Below are positions 34,351 to 48,749 of a stretch of DNA of 64,000 bases, in pieces. This stretch comes from Sitta carolinensis. Taxonomy: Eukaryota; Chordata; Aves; Passeriformes; Sittidae. Under the pieces are notes generated by a model that did no database searches, was not told the origin of the DNA, and saw only the letters and a list, made by a program, of their open reading frames with translations. The stretch is from assembly GCA_032173965.1 (NCBI GenBank), contig CM063299.1, positions 2,973,501 through 3,037,500 on the forward strand, written 5' to 3'. The position numbers and the translations under genes were made by a program. Numbering within the stretch: position 1 is the first letter of the stretch; the number at the start of each line of letters is the position of its first letter.

Positions 34351-36547
34351 ACAGCCTGAGCTACTGCAGGACATCCCTCAGAGGTTCTCGTGTCGCTGAG
34401 TCACTGCAGCCGAGGAGGGTTTTGCTCTAAGCCATCCTCCAAGCTGCTGACCAGCCCTTGCCCAGGCTGAGCTCAGCCCTGAAACCTCCAGGAGCCTCCA
34501 AATCCCATCCTTCATCCACCAAACCCCTCTCACTTTTTGGCTGGAGCACCTGGAAGGACACAGCACCCACCACGCTTGGCCGCTGCTCACGGAGGAGCCG
34601 CTTCCCCGGCCAGGGGGAGAACTGTTTGTTTTTCCTGTCTCTCAGTTCTAATCTCTTCCTCATTGAGGTCAGGTCACAGACTTCCCAAACACATCCCAGC
34701 ATAGCAGCCACTGCCTCTGCTGCTGTGGGGTTGGATTTCAAAGGACAAGGTGCAGGCAGAGCCGAGCCCCCCGCCCTGCCTGCCCGCGCCGACGGCCGCT
34801 CGCTGTCCCCATCGGTCAAAACAAAGCAAAAATGACAAATTAGCTTAGAGGATTGATGCAATTTCTGATGGCCATTTTTCTTCTCTCCAGACTTGGCTCA
34901 GCTCCCGCTGTTTTAAATTTAGTGACTTTAGCTGCCTTCTCCCCTGTGGTCCTGTAACTCAACACTCGTGCTTTATACAATCCATTAGAGCTGAGAAGTG
35001 GCAGCTCACAAAGACACGGGCATTAACATGTGGAGAAGCACAAGGCCGGTTAAAAGGATTTTCAGCATTGTGGGGCACACAAAAGGCCAGGTATTTATAT
35101 TGGCTCAGCCAGCATATTCCATAAGAATTCAGAGTTTCAAAAATACAAATATTTGTAGGCATTAGAAGGCATTTTAAGGTGATCGGTGCCTCCCTTCCCA
35201 CTGGGCTGGTTCTCCTCAGCACCAAATTGCACAGATCCAGCAAAATCAATCTTCAGGAACCCATTTTACCCTTCTACATCTGATCCATGGCACAGTGAGT
35301 TCAGGACTGTGTCTTAATTTTAATGTGCTGTGGATCAGAGCTGCAGTTGCCTTTAAAAAAAGGTTTTGGAGAGGAGCAGTGTCTTCTGTGACCATGGATG
35401 AGGACACTCAGCTTAGATGGGAACTTCACTCAAATCTGAGAGCTGTTTCATCTGGAGTTTACTTGGTATGTGCCTAGCAATAAAGTTAAAAGGGAGGCAA
35501 CTAAGCTGAGGTATTAAGAGTGTGCTGCGAACAGCTGAATAAATGGGGGGTTTTATTTATCACATAAAATTCAAGTGCAACCACACAGAAGGTTTTTGTA
35601 CAATAAATTCTCACTGAGGCAGCGTTTCAAACAGTGATTATGGGCAACACCATAACATGATTTATCAGTAACTGCTCCTTAATGCAACCTCATGAGTAAC
35701 CCCGGGACAGAGAGGGGGATGAAACGCTCAGGAGTTCCCTGCTGTGAAAGCTCCCAGTTCCCAGGATAGCTGCTGCATCCCACCCTGCTGAGGCAGGAGC
35801 TGCAGCTCAAATCTCCAACCCACACAGCCCCTGCCAGGCCACAGGACTTATTTCAGGGTGATTACCTTAGCAGAGATGAATGAAACATTAAGGTATTTTT
35901 GAGTGACACATGACACGCACGCCACTGCTCACAAGTCCACCAGCACAGTCACATGTGACACCAAAAGCAGCAGCTACAACTGGCAGAGCCCTCCCCAGGG
36001 CTTCTCCTGGGGCATTGCCATGAGGAGCTCAGCTGGCCACAGGCAAGCAGGGAAGAGCTCAAAGTATCTTCCAAAAAACTGAATTTCTGTTTGAGACACA
36101 CAGATGAAAAGTTTGGATGTCCACCCTGAATCCAGCAGCAAGGGGCATTTCTGTCTCATCTGCCACTTCTTTCATGCTGCTCAACTTTAAGTGACTTGCC
36201 AGGATGATGCTTTAGTAGCCCCCAACATTTAAATGTGAATCTCCCCTCCTGACTGAGCTATTTTTGCACAGAAAAGCAGCTTTTAAATTGTGAAGGTACA
36301 ATGTACTTCTCACACGTGCCTTACAGGGCTCATTGTAAGTATTATTTTGATGCAAATTTCTCAGTACCTGGAAGCCCCATAGCAGGAAAGTAGGTTTCCC
36401 CACAGCAAGAGTCATATCTCGAGTCAGATATTCAAAATCTTTTAAAGATGCCCAACCCAAAACTTCCTGCACTTGGCAAACCACCCACAGTGATCACCAC
36501 ACTGGTTTATGGGATGACCTGAATAAACTGTGCATGCTGGTCACTTA

Positions 36548-37186
<639 letters not shown>

Positions 37187-37973
37187 CTACAGCAGTGTAG
37201 TTCACTACACTGCTGGTGTAGAAGCCAGGATGCCCAACTCCAGCTCTTCCAAATGCATGTAAAAAGTACAAAACAAGAAGAGTTACTCAACCTCCTGTTT
37301 TGTTTTCATTTATTCTCAGCAGAACTGCAAGAGGATGGCCCCTGTGAGCCAGATGTGTGGCTCCCTTGACTTCCTCTGAGCCTGGTTTGCAGTACACAGG
37401 GTACTCCCAATTTAAGTCAAGTGGAAAAAACAAAAAAGAGGTGATTGGGTCTGTGTATCTATGGCCTTGTGTATCTACCAGAGTCTCACTGAGGAGCACA
37501 AGCATCCAGAAAAGCACACTCAGCTCTGCTGCTGCTCAGAACTCTTCCATGTTCTCCCAATAACTCTTTGGAGATCTGTTCCTCATGCTGGAGATGAGAC
37601 AGGAGGAAAACTCATAGGAAATCAGGAGAGGAAACTGGGCTCATATGGAAGATGAGCTTTTTCCTTTGAGGGGCTGTTTTGTCCTCAAACTAGTTTTCCC
37701 AAGCTCTGGATTTTGCATATAAAGTTTTTTATTCCTGGTTTTAATTTAATTTGGCTACTTTGCCCCCTGCAACTCAGCTGACTCAATTCCATCCAAACAA
37801 CACACAGCCTAAATGGGAAAGAGAAGGCAAATTCTTTATAAAACCACAGTGTCTGAGTCTACACATGTCCCACTACAGCTGTCTTTATTTAAACCAAACT
37901 GCTGATCCCACATCAGCTGGGTGGCTGGAGGGGAAGATCTCTCTCATCACCTGCTCCACAGGTTCTCCCAGAA

Positions 37974-38229
37974 CATCCTGAGTTGGAAGGGACACACAAG
38001 GAGCATCAGCTTCAACTCCTGGCCCTGCACAGACAGCCCAACAACCCCAGGATGTGCCTGAGTGTTGTCCAGACATTCCTGGAGCTCTGGCAGCCTTGGG
38101 GCTGTGCCCAGTCCCTGGGGAGCCTGGGCAGTGCCCAACACCCTCTGGGGAAAAACCTTTACCTGAAATCCAACCTAAACTGCCCCAGACACAGCACCAG
38201 CCATTCCCTCAAGTCCTGTCACTGGTGCT
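37974..38229 (-). mobile_element. CR1 LINE fragment, reverse orientation
   Basis: Starts gagttggaagggacacacaa and continues with the order of words typical of a reversed avian CR1 end (a caactcctggccctgcacag segment, gtgcccagtccctggggagc, then aacctttacctgaaatccaa and a cctcaagtcctgtcactgg end). Recognised by memory of the family; diverged. Confidence 0.8.
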
Positions 38230-38490
38230 TTTCTATTCCTCATGGTCATATCCAAACAGAATATTCTGTGCCTTTCTCCCTGATGGATTCACACACTCCC
38301 CTCTCCTGACAGAGCAATCCTCACCCAACACACCATCCCCACAGAGTGGGAACAGCCAGAGAGTGGGAAGGGACTGCTGAGCTGAATTATTGCACCAACA
38401 ATGAAACAGTAGCTCTTTCATTTTGTTGGTCATCATTCCAAAAGCAATACTTTACAACCAAACCTTTAAAGCATGAACAGTAAAAATAGC

Positions 38491-38495
<5 letters not shown>

Positions 38496-38527
<32 letters not shown>
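38496..38527. repeat. (GT)n microsatellite, about 16 units
   Basis: Uninterrupted GT dinucleotides followed by a short imperfect gcatgtgggtgtgt tail. Confidence 0.95.
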
Positions 38528-38528
<1 letters not shown>

Positions 38529-38920
38529 ATGTGGGTGTGTTTCACCCAAAAAATAAAACACCCAGTAGCTGCAGAGAAAGGAATAGCACACATACTGAAA
38601 AGTCATCAAAAGAAATATGAGCCCAACTCTGCTGGTAAAGCTTTGTTCCTGTCATTTTAAATTTATTCCTCTTTTTCCCTTGTCCTGTGTTTTTCTTGGG
38701 ATCTCCACATAGTTTACATACACAAGCTGGAAATGAGTCCAAGGAACAGGAGCAGTGAGATTTCCCTGGAAGGGAGAAACCCAAAGGCACCTGCAGGCTG
38801 GGAGGACACAGGGGGTCAGTAGGTGGAGGGCTGGTGCTTCCTCCTGGTTCTCACTACAAACCACAGGGTTTGGGTTAAAACAGGCAGGAGGAAAGGGAAA
38901 CCCTGAGCACAACTGGGGTG

Positions 38921-39037
38921 CTTTGCAAATTTGATGCAGAACTGAGTGGAACACTTCCTGGTGGAGGCCAGGTTGTGCCAGGTGATGGGGACGTTGTGTT
39001 TAATGTGGAGGATCACTGAGGTGACACAAGAGCTCTG
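38921..39037 (-). pseudogene. VPS53: partial copy of a VPS53 exon inside the preceding intron
   Basis: On the minus strand this reads [19 protein letters not shown] then [16 protein letters not shown], matching the exon at 36549-36697 with 8 differences in 105 nt (about 92%), 6 of them replacing residues and none making a stop. The homology ends at the 3' exon border: the donor GTAAGT is replaced by GCACCC and the flanking intron is unrelated. The 5' third of the exon and its acceptor are missing. The high share of replacements and the lost splice sites indicate a non-functional fragment. Origin is open: RNA-templated insertion or a small DNA duplication. Confidence 0.85.
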
Positions 39038-41574
39038 CTGCCTCCTGGGAAGGGCACAGAGTGGCATGGTCCTGTGTCCCCAAAGAGCCACCCTCCCCTG
39101 GGGGGCTGCTCTGTGACTGAGCAGAGGATGAAGGAATCTTCTCTTCCCCCTGTTCCCAGCAGCATCCCACAGCCAGGCTCCAGCTGCCCTGACCTGGGGC
39201 TGCTCCTGCACGAAGGGCTGCCAGGGGAGCAGGGGCTGGGGACACGAGCTGGGCTCTGCACTGTCACACTGCACTGTGTTCCAGGGCTCCAACCCTCTCC
39301 TGAGGGCTTTTAATTAGCGGCTGGCAGCTCTGATTGCTCTGCTCTGGGGCCTTTCCTGTGTGGAGTGCAGAAATGATTAAAGCCTCGCTCTGTCCACTCG
39401 GCCGTGAGGACACCGGGAGCTGCAGCTGTGCCAAAAGGTTTTAGGAGAATGTAAAAAGCCAGCAAGAGATCAATGTGAGGCACTAAAACGTCCCCCAGCC
39501 CCACTTACAGGCACAGTTTTACATATAAATCGAGGCTTAATTCAGCATGTAAATCAAGCCTTACCCGGTGCAATCCATAAACTTAATTGGGGCGAAAATA
39601 TCCCGTGCAGATTAGCGGTTGCCTCATCCCAGAGATTAAAAAGGAAGCACACCAGGCAATGTGGGTGCCTGCTACAGATCAGTACAAACACATTAACAGT
39701 TCTTACTTATCCAGAATATCACAACAGGGGGTTTAGGACAAATTCTCCTCCCACCCACATCCCCCAGCTCCCCATCCTACAGTCACGTTTAATCATCCTA
39801 CACCTGCTGTAAAGTCTGAGCAAGGATTATCACCTACAAATTTTGTAATATGGGGCCTTCTCAGCATTTACCATTTCTTTCAGAACACACAAAGTAAAGA
39901 ATCATGGAAACTGAGCAGCATTCCCAGCTGAAAGCAATATTCCTGATGCTGTTTTCTGTGTTAAATCTCTCAGCGTGGCCTGCAGCCAAAGTGGATTGAG
40001 AGGTTTAAGCATTTCATAATTTACCTCTATAGTTCCTGAACATTTCTGCAAAGAAAAAAAACAAAAAACCAAAGACAGACTCCAACAAAGGACTGGGAAT
40101 GTTCAATCCTGGAGGACACCAGAGAAATGAAAAGAAACTAAACAAAGGAAGAGCCCTAATGGAGTATGGATCTTGAGAGAGCAAAATTGGAATGGATCAG
40201 CCACACAATCTTTATTTCTTTAATATAGGCTGAATTTTACATTTCCAAACACTAACTCTGTGTTTAAATAATTACACGAATTTCTTATTCAAGTGTCAGA
40301 GCAATTTCCCTGAAGGAAAGGGAGGAGGAGGGTGAAGGAAAAAAAAAACCTCTTGCACCAAATCCAGGTCTAATAAAAATCACATAAAAGCAACTCTGTC
40401 TGAAGCAAATAGTGGAGTGTGTGCACAAGTGACAAGTATTTATTTAGCTAATTTCATAACACTTAAACTTGTTTATATATCATCAGTCCCATCACATGTG
40501 CTGCATTTTACCAGTGTTCCAAAGACAAAAATAAATGGCCTACCAGCTGCTGCTTTCTCAAGGTTGTGGTTTACTTGGGTATAAACAGCCAGAGCTAAGT
40601 GATTCAAATATTACTGTACTCTCTAGGTTCAGGAGATCTGAGGGGCTGCCACAGCACACAGGCAACACCTGAAGTGCTGAGCCCTTCCTAGTGGTGTTAT
40701 TTGACTGGGTAAAAAAAAAAAAAAATCCTCTTTCCATTTGGAACCTGTACAAGCTCTATTACCAGCTGCATTCCACTTCAAATATTAGCTGGGGGTGGTG
40801 GGGCTGGTTACAGCTGGAATACATCATAAAGCAGAAAGCTATTAAAATTCATGGCAGTGAGACAGTGTGTTGATCCTACAAAAATGGAGCTCTATGTTTA
40901 ATATTTCTAATTAAAAAAAAAAAAAAAGTTCAATCCACTTTTGTTGTCTTCACCTCTGTCTAAAGCAAGTCTGGGTTTTCACAATACTTTGGCAAGGAAA
41001 CACAGCTCTGCATTTCAAACATATAAAAGCCAGCAGTGTAACTGCAACAAAATCCTTAAGCTCCAGTCACAGGGGCCTCTCCAGGAATGGCTCCATATGT
41101 CCTTGAGAGGATCACAGAAGCAATAAGGCTCAATCTCAATTCCACATCACCTCCCTTTGAGCACCTCCATTCAAGAGCCCCAAACAAGCAGGCTGGTGCA
41201 ACTCCCTGCCAAAGGAGACAAAGGGGAGAGCAAACGTGAAGGTGTATTTGAAATTTCATGCTGACAAAAGTTTTTCCAATTTTAAATGCTCTCATTGGCA
41301 CTGGGAGTGGAAAGAGAAAGCCTTGAGTACTTGCTGAATGTATTTCATTGTCTGTAGGTTTTAATGTGGTGTAAAAAAGCCTGAAAGCTCTAATCTGAAT
41401 AATAAGAGGATTTGGAGTGAGGGATGTGTTTATAAATACTGTAATTGCTGCTGTAAAAAGTAAGGAAAAAAAATCAGAATAAAAGAATGTATCTGTAGCG
41501 AAATCAAGCAATCAAAACACACATGAACTCCACATGGATCTTAAGGTGAGCTCTTCCTGAAAATCCAGCCCTAC

Positions 41575-41653
41575 CTTGCTCATAGCAGTCAGGGCAGGGT
41601 CACAGGCTGCATCCAGGTCCTGCACCAGCAGCTGGATGCTGTTGGAGATCACA
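41575..41653 (-). CDS. VPS53: VPS53 exon ([19 protein letters not shown])
   Basis: Acceptor CTTCTTTTGCAG after a long T tract, donor AAG/GTAGGG, 79 nt. The first base T completes the codon begun in the upstream exon; then [19 protein letters not shown] and ALTAMSK. Confidence 0.96.
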
Positions 41654-44461
41654 CTGCAAAAGAAGGAAAAAAAAAAAAAGAATCAAGCATGAGTTTTAGA
41701 ACCACAGTGAGTAAGAGATGCCAGAATTGGAGTGTTTGACTGTGAGAGCAGGAAAATCCTCCACTGGCTGACAGAAGCACTCTGAGGTGAATGCACACAG
41801 CTACAACTTGTGCTGAGGAGGGGCTGGGGAATTCTGCAGGGAGCTGCACAGGGGGCTCCAGGGGAGAGAGGATGTGCTCACAGCTGACCCTTCTCTGTTT
41901 TAACACAAACAAGGGGTTGGGGATCAAAGGTGGCAGATGAAGAGGAGAAATCCCAAAGTATCAAGCCCAGACTGGGATTCAGCTTCAAATTTAATCCAGT
42001 CTGTCTAACACCAACATTTTATCATCTCTACATTTATTCACAGCCAATATTCTACTGCTCACAGCAACTTGCAGAGAGGATTTTAAAAATGACATCTGCA
42101 TGAGTTCTGTGTCTCCCATGTGTGAAGATGAAGGCAGATGTCTTATTTACACTATGTCTAGGACTGCTGCCATCCATTGTTTGAGTTCCTGAGACATATA
42201 CCAGACTAAAGGACACATTAGTCAAACACATTTCCCTCCCTTCCCCTTTATATTTTTTTTAAACAGCATGATACTGCTTAGAGACTTATTTAAGGCCACC
42301 ATATTATGGTGTGCATAAAGGTGCAGCTGATCCTAAAAGGACAGCCCAGAAACTCTGCCTGCAGCAGCTCAGAGCCCCCTCGGAGGCACAGGACCAGCAC
42401 CCCCACTGCAGACAGCTTCTGCTAGAAGCAATAACTGATTCTGTTTCCCTAAGCACAGTTTTTAAAAACAGTGTCAACCTCAAATCAGCCACAGATGCAT
42501 GTTTACAACCTCAGGATTATATTTGTAAGAAGTGGCTTTTACTTTTGCTCTTTCCCATGATGGTAGCACAGATGAGAATCACAGGACTGTGAGAAATCTC
42601 AGCAATGCTTCCTCAGACCATCTTTCCTCCCCCTCATTGTCTTTGTGAAGTTTTGGATTCTACCCTGGGGTTCACTGTTCAAAGTGTTTTTAAGTGTCCA
42701 CCTTCTCACTGAGATATGATGTCACCCACACTTAATTTTTGACCTGGGTTTTGTTCTTCACCACGACCCAGAAATGTTGCCTGCTCCCTTTCCTACAGCT
42801 CCAGCCCATAAAGTCTGGGACAAGATGCAAAGTAAAAGACTTCCTTCAAAGCAATTAATTTGTTTGTAAAGGCAAACTCATCCAAAATTAGTTGGAAGAA
42901 TTAGTATGGGAGCTGAAGTGACCACAGGCTTCAAGTTACACGACCTAAAAGTTGCATTGGGATAAAAAAAGCCCGTGACTGTTTCTGCTGGTGCCTCTGC
43001 TGGGCACGAGAGAATCCTCTCCCTGGGGATTCCACCAGGCCAAGGGAGCCAGGCTGAAATCACAGCTGAGCCCTGCAGGGCTCCTGCTGGGAGGGACAAG
43101 CTGTGCTTCAGCACCAAGGAGAAACAGAGTGGATGGGGAGCCACTGCAGCACTGGTGTGCCCATGCTCAGGAGTCTGTCAGAAGCTGGGTCACCAGGTGA
43201 AAGCTCTCACCTGAAAGCCACAGGTTTGCAAACAGGGAGGGAAAGCCATTTGTCAGAATAAACACCTGCTGTGCAGGGATGGGGTGCAGCAGGAAACGTG
43301 GGGGGCACACGAAGGGTGTCCAGAGGGGTTGGAGGCTGGGTCTGCAGGAAGACACCTGAAATCCTCCCTCCCCCAGGCAGCAGAGGGGACTCCTCACACA
43401 ACCCCTGACAGGCACAGAAGGGCTGGACCAGGAAGCTGAGGCCACAAAGGAGCAACTGCAGTGAGCCCAACACTTGAGGGGTTCTCTGAGTGCTGCCCAC
43501 AACCTCACAAAACAGGTAACAGGGAAACGATGGATTTCTGGACTTACATTACAGTAATTTTTCTTTTGTTGAACATCAAGAGGTTCCCAGAATTTCTCCC
43601 ACTTTCCTAAAGAAACTGCTTTGTCATTCCAAGGATAAACCCCTCCTTTTCTACACACTTGGGGTGGTTCTGCACTCACCTTTCTCTGAAAGAAGAAACA
43701 CTTTCCAGGGTGCATAAACAGTGTTTTATCACTTATTTTATGACTGTGCCTAACAAGACATCAAATCCCAGAAGAAACAACTTGTTTGATGTTGAATGAG
43801 CTAAACCCAGCAAGGTTTATAGCTCTGACTTACCCTGACAGAAGGCTGGACAAAGCCCTCAGCTGGAACAGAATGAAAGTCAATTAAAAGCCTTTGTTAG
43901 AAGATATATCAGCCCTGTCAGTTGGACTTTAAACCTGTCCAAAGCAGCAAACGTGAGCTATACATTAAATAACTTCCAAAACATTTCACACTGGCTGTCT
44001 GGGACCAAGCACCTCATGAGGCAGCCACTGTGGAAATCAAGCAGCCACTCGAGGTTGCTGGCTCCTGCTGGCAAAACTCACCCTCCACTTGTCCCTGTTA
44101 AAAAAGCCCATCTTCTGGCACGTTTTATTTCTCCTTCCCTGCCACCTTGCTTGCTTTGGCTGAGTGGACACAGCAACCCTGAATTTCAGGCAGGGATTCC
44201 CTCTTAAAAAGGTCTCAGAAGAGCTGCAGGGAAGGGAACAGCCTGGAATGGAGCCTGAGACCATGTGAAAGAGCTGGATGGAGATTCAGTGGGATCCTGC
44301 TCACTGCAGCAGGAGAGGAGGAATCGCAGGAAGGAAGCTTTCTGAAAAAAAAATTTAAAAAATCTTACTGCTATCTGGGCTGAATCTTAGCTTTAGGGAG
44401 AGGGGGAGCTGGTGATAGGGATTATTTTCCCAGTCTTGCCAAGATATTCTTTTGTCTGATA

Positions 44462-44485
44462 TGAGGCAAAACAACTTTTGCCTCA
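44462..44485. repeat. 10-bp perfect inverted repeat
   Basis: tgaggcaaaa, loop caac, ttttgcctca. It lies in a VPS53 intron; no function is inferred. Confidence 0.85.
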
Positions 44486-45048
44486 ATTTTCTTGTCTCAA
44501 AGAATATATTCAATCTGTCTGTCAGGGGTGGAGAGGAAAGGATGTTAGAGCAGAATATTTTTAGCACCCTTACATGGAAAGTTATTTTAATGAATGATAA
44601 TCTTCTCTCAATTATAATCCCCAAATATAAGATTGGATCAGTCTTTTATGTCATCTGAAATGGGGTTTGATCATACTGACAAGGCTGCTGATTAACAGGG
44701 GGAAGTTAAAGCAGGAAGGAATGTACTGAAATAGCTTCCTTTCTTGAAATGTAACAGCCACCTCACAGAGCTGCCAAGATGCAAATGATGTTTCAAATGG
44801 AAACTCACTCTTCCCTTTCCCTTTTCCAGTGCTCTTGTTCCTTTGGCTTGGACCATGGGGAGCAGCTAAAGCCTGTGCTAGTGCTGCTCCTGGAGCAGCC
44901 AGGGGATCCCATTCCCCCAGCAGGGAGATGCTGTGGATCCAGGGGCTCCTGAGCCACCAGGAGCTCAGGACTGTTCTTATCCAGCCCCACCTGGCTGACA
45001 AAAGGGGATGTTTGGCACATTGTGGGAGGAGGCACGTGCTGGACATAC

Positions 45049-45131
45049 ATGCTGAAAGTGTCCATCTCTCCTGTCAGGTTGATTCTCTCCATTAGGCTTG
45101 CATCCACTTTTTCTTTGAGCTTCTCTTCCAA
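45049..45131 (-). CDS. VPS53: VPS53 exon ([19 protein letters not shown])
   Basis: Acceptor TTCCCAACAG, donor CAT/GTATGT, 83 nt: [27 protein letters not shown] plus two bases AT. Joined to the next exon's T, the junction codon is ATT (Ile), where mammalian VPS53 has Thr by memory. Confidence 0.96.
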
Positions 45132-45939
45132 CTGTTGGGAAAGACAACAAGCAACAGGGAGATCAGGTTTCTAACTCTAATCATTCTTGAAAACTTATTC
45201 CCTGGAAAGGTCAGCTTCTTCAAACTTCATCTGTGACCAAACTATCCAAACCTCAGCCAGTGACACTGGAAATTTTTCCTCCTTGGCATCCCAGACCTGC
45301 TGATCTGCCATGGTGGCTCCACGTCCTCAAAGAATTAAAGCTCCAAGGTCGAATTTGTAACTGTAGCATGACATGCTACCGTACTAGCTTAACACTGTGG
45401 CATCTGTCCTGCTAATAAAGATGTTTCTCAACACTCTGCCTGTGCCCAAACTGCAGAGGAGGAGGAGGATTTGCCAGACCTGGATAGGGCCAAACCTCAC
45501 AGCTCATTGCTGACCCATTTTGGCATTTTGGAAGCACCTGAATGTAACGACAGCTGCAAATCACATCAGCATAAATTCCTCCTCTCCCCACTCCACATTG
45601 CCCCAATATTTCATGCAAGTATTTTCCCAAAAGTATTTTGAATTATTGTTGGGCTTGTTTTTATGAAGGGGAGATAATGAACAGAGAATCTTTCTGAAAA
45701 AAATCCAGAAAATTGGTCTCCAATCCAAAACAAATTACCTAACAAGTAAAAAAGGATCGAACCCAAAAACTGATGCTGCAAAGCAGGATTACAGGCAAAT
45801 TACTTTTCTCAAAAAATCAATACTTCTCTTTCTTTGAAATACAGATTGAATAATGTAGAGCTCAATAACCAATGGATTTTTTAGTACTTTTGCTTACAAC
45901 ACAAAAGAGGGGCTGGTGCTCCCTCAGAGGAAAACTCAC

Positions 45940-46087
45940 CTGCTGGGTGGTGGCCAGGCAATACTCTGCAGTACTTAGGATGCTGCAAATGAGGCAGAGC
46001 TCTTCTAAAGTAAATTTTGCCACTTCAGAGCCTTCCTTTTCTTTCAGCAAACTTGTGATGGTGAGCCCACCACTGCTGCTGGTTGTC
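45940..46087 (-). CDS. VPS53: VPS53 exon ([19 protein letters not shown])
   Basis: Acceptor TTTTTTTCCAG, donor CAG/GTGAGT, 148 nt. The first base completes Lys (AA/G), then [49 protein letters not shown]. Confidence 0.97.
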
Positions 46088-47527
46088 CTGGAAAAAAACC
46101 CAAACAAACCAGCAGATAAAACCTGTGAGGTTTTTAAATATACAGGCACACAAAAGGTGCAAAACTGCTGCTGGATTTTAATGCCATAAAAAGGTTTTAT
46201 GACCACAACCCAACACCCTGTGCAACACAGGACATCAAACCCACAACTGCTATTTTGGGGAAGGAATTTCTTTTACAAAGAGCTTTGTACCAGGTCTTCA
46301 AGCAAGGGACAATTCACTCACTGACAAGAAAATAGATTAGGATGCAAGTGGAACAGAGCCTTCCCCAGGTAGCTTCACCTTCACTGCCAGTTATCCAAAA
46401 TCTAATTAAAGATTACAGAAGAATCTCAAAACTATCAGGAAACTTGTCATATTTATCTCTGCAGCACTAAACAGCTGTCCACATGCATTTGAGACTTTGG
46501 CAACCTGCTTTAAAGGCTGATGGTATCAACAAAGTGAATTATGGAAGATGTGCCTTCCCCTCCACTGTCTTCCAGGGAGCAACGTTCATGTATCAACAAA
46601 GAAAGACTCAGAGCAGTCCAGAGGCAGGAAATTCCCTACCTCTCAACTCTTTATAATCCAAATCCATTAAAAAAAAAAATAGGACAGTGATATTTATCTT
46701 GGACAGCAAAAATGGAGCACTCAAAAAAACGTGGATAAAGAATGCAACTGAGGTCTGATGGAGAACACACATTAAATTTATCTTTCCACTTGTCTGGATG
46801 GAACCCTCTCCCCTCCCATCTGTGAAAGATTTTAATAGTTTCAGAAAGTCATTCTGCTGCTCCCAAGTTTACAAAGGAAACAAACTGAAGATGTTAAATA
46901 GCAAATAAAATTATCTGCAGTGGAGTTCTGGCAACATCCCAGGAGCACCTTTAGCCTGTACACTGATACATATTGGTGCAAACCCATGATTTCCTTTCCT
47001 TTCACTGGATTGACATCTACAGATCTTATTTGTACAGAGATAAAATGTTCCAGAGCAGAGGGAGGTACAGGTAAGCACTTTAGCATCTCACAAATAAACC
47101 ACCTTCATTATAAATTACCATATAGATGATGCTGGGCTAAGGCAGCTGAGAGTCCCAGTATGAGGTGCTTACCCAAGCAGCAATTCTGCAAGCCAGGCCT
47201 CTCTGATGAGACTTGGGCTGGCATTTCAAAAGGAGCTTCAAGAAACTGCAAATCTGGCTGCTAATCAAAGCCAAATATAAAGCTATTCTCCAGGGGCCCT
47301 TAAAAGAATAACAATGTGTGACTGCCCATTTGCTCTCCTGCTTTACTCTCTGTGCAAGAAACTGAACTTTGGAGAAAGCCATGAAGTAAATGGAGTGATC
47401 CTGCTGCTACCTGGGGTGTTTGACAGGGAAATGAGTGTTCACAAGGATGTATTTATTAATTATCTTTACAAATCATCTGCTCCTCAGTGCAGTGGGGATG
47501 TCTGCAGCTCTGGGGAAGCCAAACTCA

Positions 47528-47881
<354 letters not shown>

Positions 47882-48718
47882 TCAGGTTTAGCAGCTGGGA
47901 ACTCCCAGCCCTTTCTTATCTCCCTGCTCCTGGCACAAAGCTCACACAATTCCACAGCCCGAACCTTTTGTGCTCTGGAGTTTTAGTGGCAGCTTCAAAT
48001 CTGTTCTCCAGCCACACATAAAAGCTCCCAGGTCTGCCAGGACTCGGTTCAGCACACTTTGATGCAAGTGCATTAAGCCTGTGCTCAAGTTTCATTCCTG
48101 GCACCAGGAAAAGGAAGAGTCAGGCTTCCCATCCCAGCAGCCTCGGAGGAGACCTCGGGGAATGTGGATTTTGAAGGGATGTGCTCAAAATGGTGTGTGC
48201 CATTTGCCATTTCTTGGTCCCATTTGGATACCACCTGGGTTTGCACAGCTTCACACATCCTTTAAAGAAGTTTTATTTAGCATGAGCACTTCCTAGTTGA
48301 AGTGCACTTCCTACTTAAGGCTCTTTTTAAAAGCACAAAAAGCCTTCTTATTGTCTCCAGTGATTCATTACAGCCTGGTCCTTACTCAAATATGTCTTTA
48401 GGCAACAATAAACTTCACTCCATTCTTTCACCAGGACAAAAAGGCTTTTGAGCATGGCAGAGGGCCAGAGCCATCAACACAGGACCAGAGAATCTTCTGA
48501 TCTTGGGGAGTTCCTCTGGTCCTCCTCCCCCAGAGACAGCACTTCCCTGTGGGAGACCAAGCCCAGCTCAGCTCCAGGGAATAACCTCTGCAGATAACTG
48601 AACCCAGCAATAAACCTCCTCCCCAGACACACTCACACACACCCAGGAAGATTGGCTTTTGGGAAATACACAGGCCTTTCAGATGAGAGAGTACTCTGCT
48701 GGCCACAAGGAGTTCCTG

Positions 48719-48749
48719 TATTTTATATTCCTATTTTGAATATAAAATA
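48719..48749. repeat. 12-bp perfect inverted repeat, AT-rich
   Basis: Arms tattttatattc and gaatataaaata around a 7-nt loop in a VPS53 intron. Confidence 0.85.
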
